From: Congregibacter variabilis
Lineage (GTDB): Bacteria; Pseudomonadota; Gammaproteobacteria; Pseudomonadales; Halieaceae
Assembly (NCBI RefSeq): GCF_045689235.1
Contig: NZ_CP136864.1
Span: 682,001 to 746,000, forward strand
DNA: 64,000 bases
Reading direction: 5' to 3'
In this document: piece by piece, positions 60,782-64,000 of the stretch
Layout of the letters: each line of letters starts with the position of its first letter
Numbering within the stretch: the stretch's first letter is position 1
Made by a program: the position numbers and the translations under genes
The notes under the pieces: model-generated
Told to the model about the DNA's origin: nothing
Seen by the model: only the letters and a program-made list of their open reading frames with translations
The model's database searches: none

Positions 60782-61066
60782 ATGAGCAACCAACGTTACA
60801 CCCCCGAGTTCAAGGAAGAGGCGGTACGTCAGGTCCTTGAGAAAAACCATTCTGTACCAACAGTCGCTGAACGCCTCGGTGTATCAGCACACAGTTTGTA
60901 CAAATGGATCAACGCTGTAAAACCCCATAAGAACGAAGCTCAAGCCAACGAACTCCTGCTCGCCAAGCAGGAAGTACTCAAGCTGCGAGCAGAACTCAGG
61001 CGCGCCCAGGAGGAGCGCGATATCCTAAAAAAGGCGGCAAGGTACTTCGCGCAGGACCTCGAGTGA
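60782..61066 (+). CDS. IS3-family transposase OrfA
   Basis: A 94-residue HTH protein (YTPEFKEEAVRQVLEKNHSV; VAERLGVSAHSLYKWI) ending in a leucine-zipper-like helix (LLAKQEVLKLRAELRRAQEERDILKKA). AGGAGG precedes the ATG. It binds the terminal repeats. It overlaps orfB by 4 bp; a -1 frameshift at 61027-61033 makes the OrfAB fusion. Confidence 0.95.
   Translation: MSNQRYTPEFKEEAVRQVLEKNHSVPTVAERLGVSAHSLYKWINAVKPHKNEAQANELLLAKQEVLKLRAELRRAQEERDILKKAARYFAQDLE
61027..61033 (+). promoter_or_regulatory. Programmed -1 frameshift site of the IS
   Basis: A-AAA-AAG, the classical IS3 slippery heptamer. In the orfA frame it is read CTA-AAA-AAG; slipping back one base joins the open frame of orfB (GGC-GGC-AAG-GTA). 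Confidence 0.85.
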
Positions 61067-61917
61067 AGTACCAGTTCGTGCTTGCACATCGGGATCGCTG
61101 GAGTGTCCAGTTGATGTGTCGAATGCTCAAGATTGCACGGAGTGGCTTTTATGCTTGGCTCCATCGCCCACTGTCGAAGCGAGCAATAGAAGACCAACGA
61201 TTGCTCGGCCTCATTAGGGATTCCTACGCAGCCAGTAGCGGCGTTTATGGCTCGCCTCGGGTCTTCCTCGACCTTCGTGAAGCCGGGGAAACCTGCGGAA
61301 AGCACCGTGTAGCTAGAATCATGAGAACCCATAAAATCAAGGCGCTACGGGGTTACAAGGCGCCTCGGCGAATTGCGGGTCGCCCCTCGTTGATCGCTCC
61401 CAATCGATTGCAACGCGAATTCACCGTAGATGCTCCTGACATTGCTTGGGTGACTGATATTACGTACATCCGAACCTGGCAAGGCTGGCTGTACTTATCC
61501 GTCGTCGTGGATCTGTTCTCGCGTAAGGTCGTGGGCTGGTCGATGAAACCTTCGCTTGGTCGAGAGGTTGTCCTGAATGCTTTGCTGATGGCGGTCACAC
61601 GACGTCGCCCCTCAGAAAAGGTGATTGTGCATTCTGATCAAGGCACGCAGTTCGGTAGCGATGACTGGATGCGTTTCTGCGCTGATAACGGGCTGGTTCC
61701 AAGCATGAGTCGCCGCGGCAACTGCTGGGATAATGCCGTTGCCGAATCATTCTTCAGCAGTCTCAAAAAGGAGCGCATCAAAAAGCGGCTATACAAAACA
61801 CGTGATCTCGCTCGCGCCGATATCTTTGATTACATAGAATCGTTCTACAATCGACAACGCCGACACAGCCACATCGGCGGTGTCAGTCCCGAGGCCTTTG
61901 AAGCAGCCTCATTTTGA
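61063..61917 (+). CDS. IS3-family transposase OrfB (DDE catalytic domain)
   Basis: A 284-residue integrase-fold transposase. The DDE triad is seen in AWVTDITYI (Asp), HSDQGTQF (Asp) and DNAVAESFFSSLKKE (Glu), with the terminal YNRQRRHSHIGGVSPEAFE. It begins at GTG 61063 or, more likely, is made as the OrfAB frameshift product. Confidence 0.95.
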   Translation: MKYQFVLAHRDRWSVQLMCRMLKIARSGFYAWLHRPLSKRAIEDQRLLGLIRDSYAASSGVYGSPRVFLDLREAGETCGKHRVARIMRTHKIKALRGYKAPRRIAGRPSLIAPNRLQREFTVDAPDIAWVTDITYIRTWQGWLYLSVVVDLFSRKVVGWSMKPSLGREVVLNALLMAVTRRRPSEKVIVHSDQGTQFGSDDWMRFCADNGLVPSMSRRGNCWDNAVAESFFSSLKKERIKKRLYKTRDLARADIFDYIESFYNRQRRHSHIGGVSPEAFEAASF

Positions 61918-62995
61918 GGCCCGGTCGTGTCATCGGTACTGTGGGAAGTCCAAAAATACGGTTGTATAGCTGGACGTAGCCTTTCTGGGTCAGCTCATCT
62001 CTCAGCATGGCATAGCCGTCTTGGTGGCTGGCCCATAAGTGCGCTCGACTAATGTCACCGAAGTACACCGGGATAGCCCCGTTCGATACTGCCGGCATTA
62101 GCGGCGCTTCTACCACCTCATACCCCAGCAGCGACGGCGCACGGCCAGCGGTCAAATCCGCATTCCGCCATAGGGGCATACCATCTGCGTCTTTGAGCAA
62201 TCGCAGCTTCTGGATCGCGTCTGTGCTTGCGTACAAGCGCGCTGAGCGACGATAGGACGGCGCAAGGGAATGGATCAATGCGATCACATCATCGTAGCCC
62301 ACCGCACCCACGGAGCCTGTCACGACCTTCTGGATAAGGCCGAAGTTGCGCACCCCATCCGCATCCACTGAGGTGCTGGCCGATTCGATAGCCGCAATGG
62401 CTTCCGACTCGTATAACTCTCCAAATGCGATCGCATTGTCTTCGAGTACATAACGCCCAAGGTCCATGACGGAAGTTTGCATTACCTCCTCGCTCAGCTT
62501 GGTCAGGTGATACGCCACCGAAAGATCGACCTGCGTCTGCGCAATGCTGGGGTGAGTCGTTTCCGTGCGCGCAGATTTCTCTGCGGCCCGCACCGCCACA
62601 GAGCCATCGTCTGTGTAGTTTCGGAGATAGGTTTTGCTTGAGGTGACTACCTTTTCGCTAGCGCGCCAGATCGGGGAAATTTCCTCCATCCGCGAGCGGA
62701 TCTGAGACTCAAGATCTGAGACCTGTACATAGCCGCCAGTAGAGCCGCCATCTACGGTATTAAACTCTTTGCTGAGTAAGCTGCCGCGATTACCACTTTT
62801 AGCATACTCCGCGAGCTGGCTCTTCAACTGCTCGGGGTCGCCACCGATCGACTGCCCGAAGCCGGGGCGGCCATAGGCTTTATTCAAGGCCTCGATCTCG
62901 CGCGTGTGCTCGCCAAGTCGATCTTCGTGCTTTTGCCGGAAATCGACGAAGGCTTCGCCCATTTCTTCTAACGCTGATTTTAGTTCGGTGTTCAT
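61883..62995 (-). CDS. HK97-fold phage major capsid protein, C-terminus replaced by IS-derived residues
   Basis: A 370-residue HK97 gp5-like capsid protein. The N-terminal helical scaffolding-like stretch (LKSALEEMGEAFVDFRQKHEDRL) is followed by the shell domain (GGYVQVSDLESQIRSRMEEISPIW; SVAYHLTKLSEEVMQTSVMDLGRYV; LLGYEVVEAPLMP; VYFGDISRAHLW). Host-derived sequence ends at codon 348; the last 23 residues come from the IS, replacing 20 original residues. The product may be misfolded, as the C-terminal strand helps close the A domain. No protease or portal gene is adjacent. ATGA overlap with the upstream small gene. Confidence 0.9.
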   Translation of the reverse strand: MNTELKSALEEMGEAFVDFRQKHEDRLGEHTREIEALNKAYGRPGFGQSIGGDPEQLKSQLAEYAKSGNRGSLLSKEFNTVDGGSTGGYVQVSDLESQIRSRMEEISPIWRASEKVVTSSKTYLRNYTDDGSVAVRAAEKSARTETTHPSIAQTQVDLSVAYHLTKLSEEVMQTSVMDLGRYVLEDNAIAFGELYESEAIAAIESASTSVDADGVRNFGLIQKVVTGSVGAVGYDDVIALIHSLAPSYRRSARLYASTDAIQKLRLLKDADGMPLWRNADLTAGRAPSLLGYEVVEAPLMPAVSNGAIPVYFGDISRAHLWASHQDGYAMLRDELTQKGYVQLYNRIFGLPTVPMTRPGLKMRLLQRPRD

Positions 62996-63183
62996 TGGGA
63001 AATGCCTCGTGCTAATACGTTTGCCAGAGTGCTGTTCAGACAGTCCAGCCGCTCATTCAGTCGCCCAAAATCGAGCGGGGCGCGGGTTTGTTCCAATCGC
63101 TCAATGCGGGCGGTTAGATCACGGTTGTACTCCACGACCAGGCTGCGCAGTGATGCCAGTTCGCTAATTGTTTCGATTTGCAT
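62992..63183 (-). CDS. Small coiled-coil phage protein
   Basis: A 63-residue, mostly helical protein (LASLRSLVVEYNRDLTARIERLEQ) overlapping the capsid start by 4 bp, so translationally coupled. It may be a capsid-assembly accessory factor. No family is recognised. Confidence 0.55.
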   Translation of the reverse strand: MQIETISELASLRSLVVEYNRDLTARIERLEQTRAPLDFGRLNERLDCLNSTLANVLARGISQ

Positions 63184-63366
63184 ATTTAAATACCTGTATA
63201 GAATTCGGTTTACCCGCGTTCTCGGTAAATAGAACTAGCGTCACGCCAGTCTCTAAAGGTCGGCGGCACTGACGCAGCATCACGCTCGTCAGGCCTCGCA
63301 AGGTAGCTTCATAGTCTCAGCCGGCAGTGCTATTCGCATTTGGTGAATTAACAGAATTCCCATTTT

Positions 63367-63630
63367 TTATTGGCCGAAATCATCTGTCGCAGCAGGATGA
63401 ATAACCACCACGCCTTCGCAATCGACCCTCACTACATCTCCCCCTATCTGGTGGGCGATATCGGCGATAAATGAATCCCGCGCAGCTTTGTATTTTCCCC
63501 AAACGCTTCGGTGGAAAGGCGCTCGCGGTGGGCGTGGATCCCATTCCACGTCGAGCTTAGCTGTCCCGTTATGCTTAAACTTGCAATACAAGCCCTTGGC
63601 CAATCGCACGCGACGCGAAGAAATACTCAT
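63367..63630 (-). CDS. Small hypothetical phage protein
   Basis: An 87-residue protein starting at ATG 63630, which has a very good ribosome site (GGAGGA, 8 nt upstream). Basic N-terminus (SISSRRVRLAKGLYCKF), then HNGTAKLDVEWDPRPP and a C-terminal domain. Size and place fit a phage or satellite accessory gene. No function is known. Confidence 0.6.
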   Translation of the reverse strand: MSISSRRVRLAKGLYCKFKHNGTAKLDVEWDPRPPRAPFHRSVWGKYKAARDSFIADIAHQIGGDVVRVDCEGVVVIHPAATDDFGQ

Positions 63631-63731
63631 GGCGCTTTCCTCCAAATCGGAACACTTAGAAACTGGTTCTTTTTGGTATTTATGTGCATCGGTCGATCTC
63701 CTGATTTTTTAGCCGTTCTGGGGGGTGTCTC

Positions 63732-63812
63732 TGCGCAGTGGTGCGTAGTGGTGCGTAGTGAGACTCCATTGCATGCCACTGACAGCCCATCGGGCGTGCG
63801 CAGTGCGCAGTG
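63732..63812. repeat. Iteron-like tandem repeats TGCG(C/T)AGTG
   Basis: Five copies of a 9-mer: 63732-63740, 63742-63750 and 63752-63760 in tandem at 10-bp (one helical turn) spacing, then overlapping copies at 63797-63805 and 63804-63812. An inverted copy lies at 63898-63906. They are flanked by a duplicated TGGGGGGTGT (63719-63728 and 63820-63829) and a 12-bp palindrome TGTGCGCGCACA at 63827-63838. It could be a replication origin or a regulator array of the element. Confidence 0.6.
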
Positions 63813-63863
63813 GGGGGTATGGGGGGTGTGCGCGCACACAAATTTCGAGTGAAAAATTGAGCA

Positions 63864-64000
63864 TCACGCGGCCTCGCTGTCGTCTTTTTCAGATTCCCAC
63901 TGCGCACCTGAATCGGATAACGCGCCCGCTGCGTGCTCTTTGAGAATCAATCGGGCCTTTTGTCGCCGGTTCCCATCGCGGTAGGTTTCCTCGACTAAAA
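63864..64000 (-). CDS. Partial gene at the right edge, function unknown
   Basis: Only the C-terminal 44 residues are visible (VEETYRDGNRRQKARLILKE onward, ending KDDSEAA). Charged and helical; it enters from the right edge and stops at 63864. It could be a replication or DNA-binding protein of the element, but there is too little to say. Confidence 0.5.
   Translation of the reverse strand, partial: LVEETYRDGNRRQKARLILKEHAAGALSDSGAQWESEKDDSEAA

Larger units (their letters stand above)
60722..61952 (+). mobile_element. Complete IS3-family insertion sequence
   Basis: 1231 bp with terminal inverted repeats beginning TGGACTTCCCAC at both ends (imperfect over about 35 bp), two overlapping transposase frames with a frameshift site, and a 3-bp target duplication AAA (60719-60721 and 61953-61955). 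It is inserted in the 3' end of the capsid gene in the opposite orientation. All parts look intact, so it may still be active. Confidence 0.95.
57873..64000. mobile_element. Phage-related integrated element (satellite or defective prophage), left part
   Basis: Bounded on the left by the tRNA-Cys att fragment and open on the right. Contents are minus-strand genes of phage or unknown type: two-gene unit of unknown function, two tiny coupled genes, HK97-type capsid gene interrupted by an IS3 element, and small genes with an iteron-like repeat cluster. No integrase, portal, terminase or tail gene is visible in the 6.1 kb seen, so a capsid-encoding satellite or a decayed prophage are both possible. 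Confidence 0.75.

Noticed and set aside
63627..63907. Several overlapping small frames in the repeat cluster at the right edge
   Set aside because: They translate the TGCGCAGTG repeats into low-complexity peptides and lack ribosome sites; the repeats themselves are the feature.
1..64000. CRISPR arrays or rRNA operons
   Set aside because: No regularly spaced repeats of CRISPR type and no rRNA sequence were seen anywhere in the window.

Overview
The window reads as a chromosomal segment of a marine gammaproteobacterium, most likely a Halieaceae (OM60/NOR5)-type member of the Cellvibrionales. This is inferred from gene order and content: the yceD-rpmF-fab-pabC-mltG-tmk-holB-pilZ block, rluC divergent from rne, tusDCBE-trmA, exosortase H, two large TonB-dependent receptors, many Tat or Sec exported oxidoreductases, and a MerR/sigma/photolyase light-type cluster. 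No database search was possible, so the lineage is a judgement. There is no rRNA operon and no CRISPR array. Three tRNA loci are present: tRNA-Ser(UGA), tRNA-Leu(UAA) and a 3' fragment of tRNA-Cys(GCA).

Layout. 1-387 holds the start of a GH84-type glycosidase. 823-9087 (minus strand) is the housekeeping fatty-acid/cell-wall/replication block; it lacks plsX and fabH and has a terminator hairpin between acpP and fabF. 9167-14457 holds maf, rluC and rne with a long structured leader. 14537-18009 holds an exported amidohydrolase and a TPR-sulfotransferase. 18327-24540 is a compact operon (TonB receptor, Tat-exported FAD oxidoreductase resembling spermidine dehydrogenase, NhaC-type antiporter, secreted cupin) that looks like an uptake and periplasmic oxidation unit. 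24655-30357 has tRNA-Ser, a small membrane protein, an M28 peptidase with an altered metal-ligand motif, a dienelactone hydrolase, an SSS transporter and a YccA-like protein. 30445-32921 is tusDCBE-trmA (tRNA wobble thiolation and m5U54). 32953-34539 is a dUTPase followed by a putative nuclease. 36160-41564 has AsmA-like, NSS transporter and exosortase H genes.

41649-47505 looks like a light/UV-response cluster: a MerR regulator of the CarH/LitR type whose cobalamin domain is degenerate and replaced by a Cys/His-rich C-terminus, a divergent RpoD-like sigma factor, a TIGR01777 epimerase, and a sirtuin-photolyase pair. The two divergent intergenic regions each carry a perfect inverted repeat. 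47476-50148 is an exported-phosphatase-like / D-amino-acid-oxidase-like / XdhC operon. The oxidase is circularly permuted and appears to be a lipoprotein. 50312-57669 has a second exported amidohydrolase, a second TonB receptor, a TauE/SafE permease and a Tat-exported HisC-like aminotransferase.

From 57873 to the right edge lies an integrated phage-related or satellite element. It begins at a 44-bp tRNA-Cys 3'-end fragment (attachment site). It carries a two-gene unit (PUA/Mrr-N-like protein plus a membrane-anchored protein) next to the att site, two tiny coupled genes, an HK97-fold major capsid gene whose 3' end is interrupted by a complete IS3-family element with a 3-bp target duplication, small phage-like genes, and a tandem TGCG(C/T)AGTG repeat cluster that could be an origin or operator array. 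The capsid gene reads through cleanly if the IS is removed. The unfamiliar two-gene unit and the repeat cluster are the parts of the window most likely to be undescribed.
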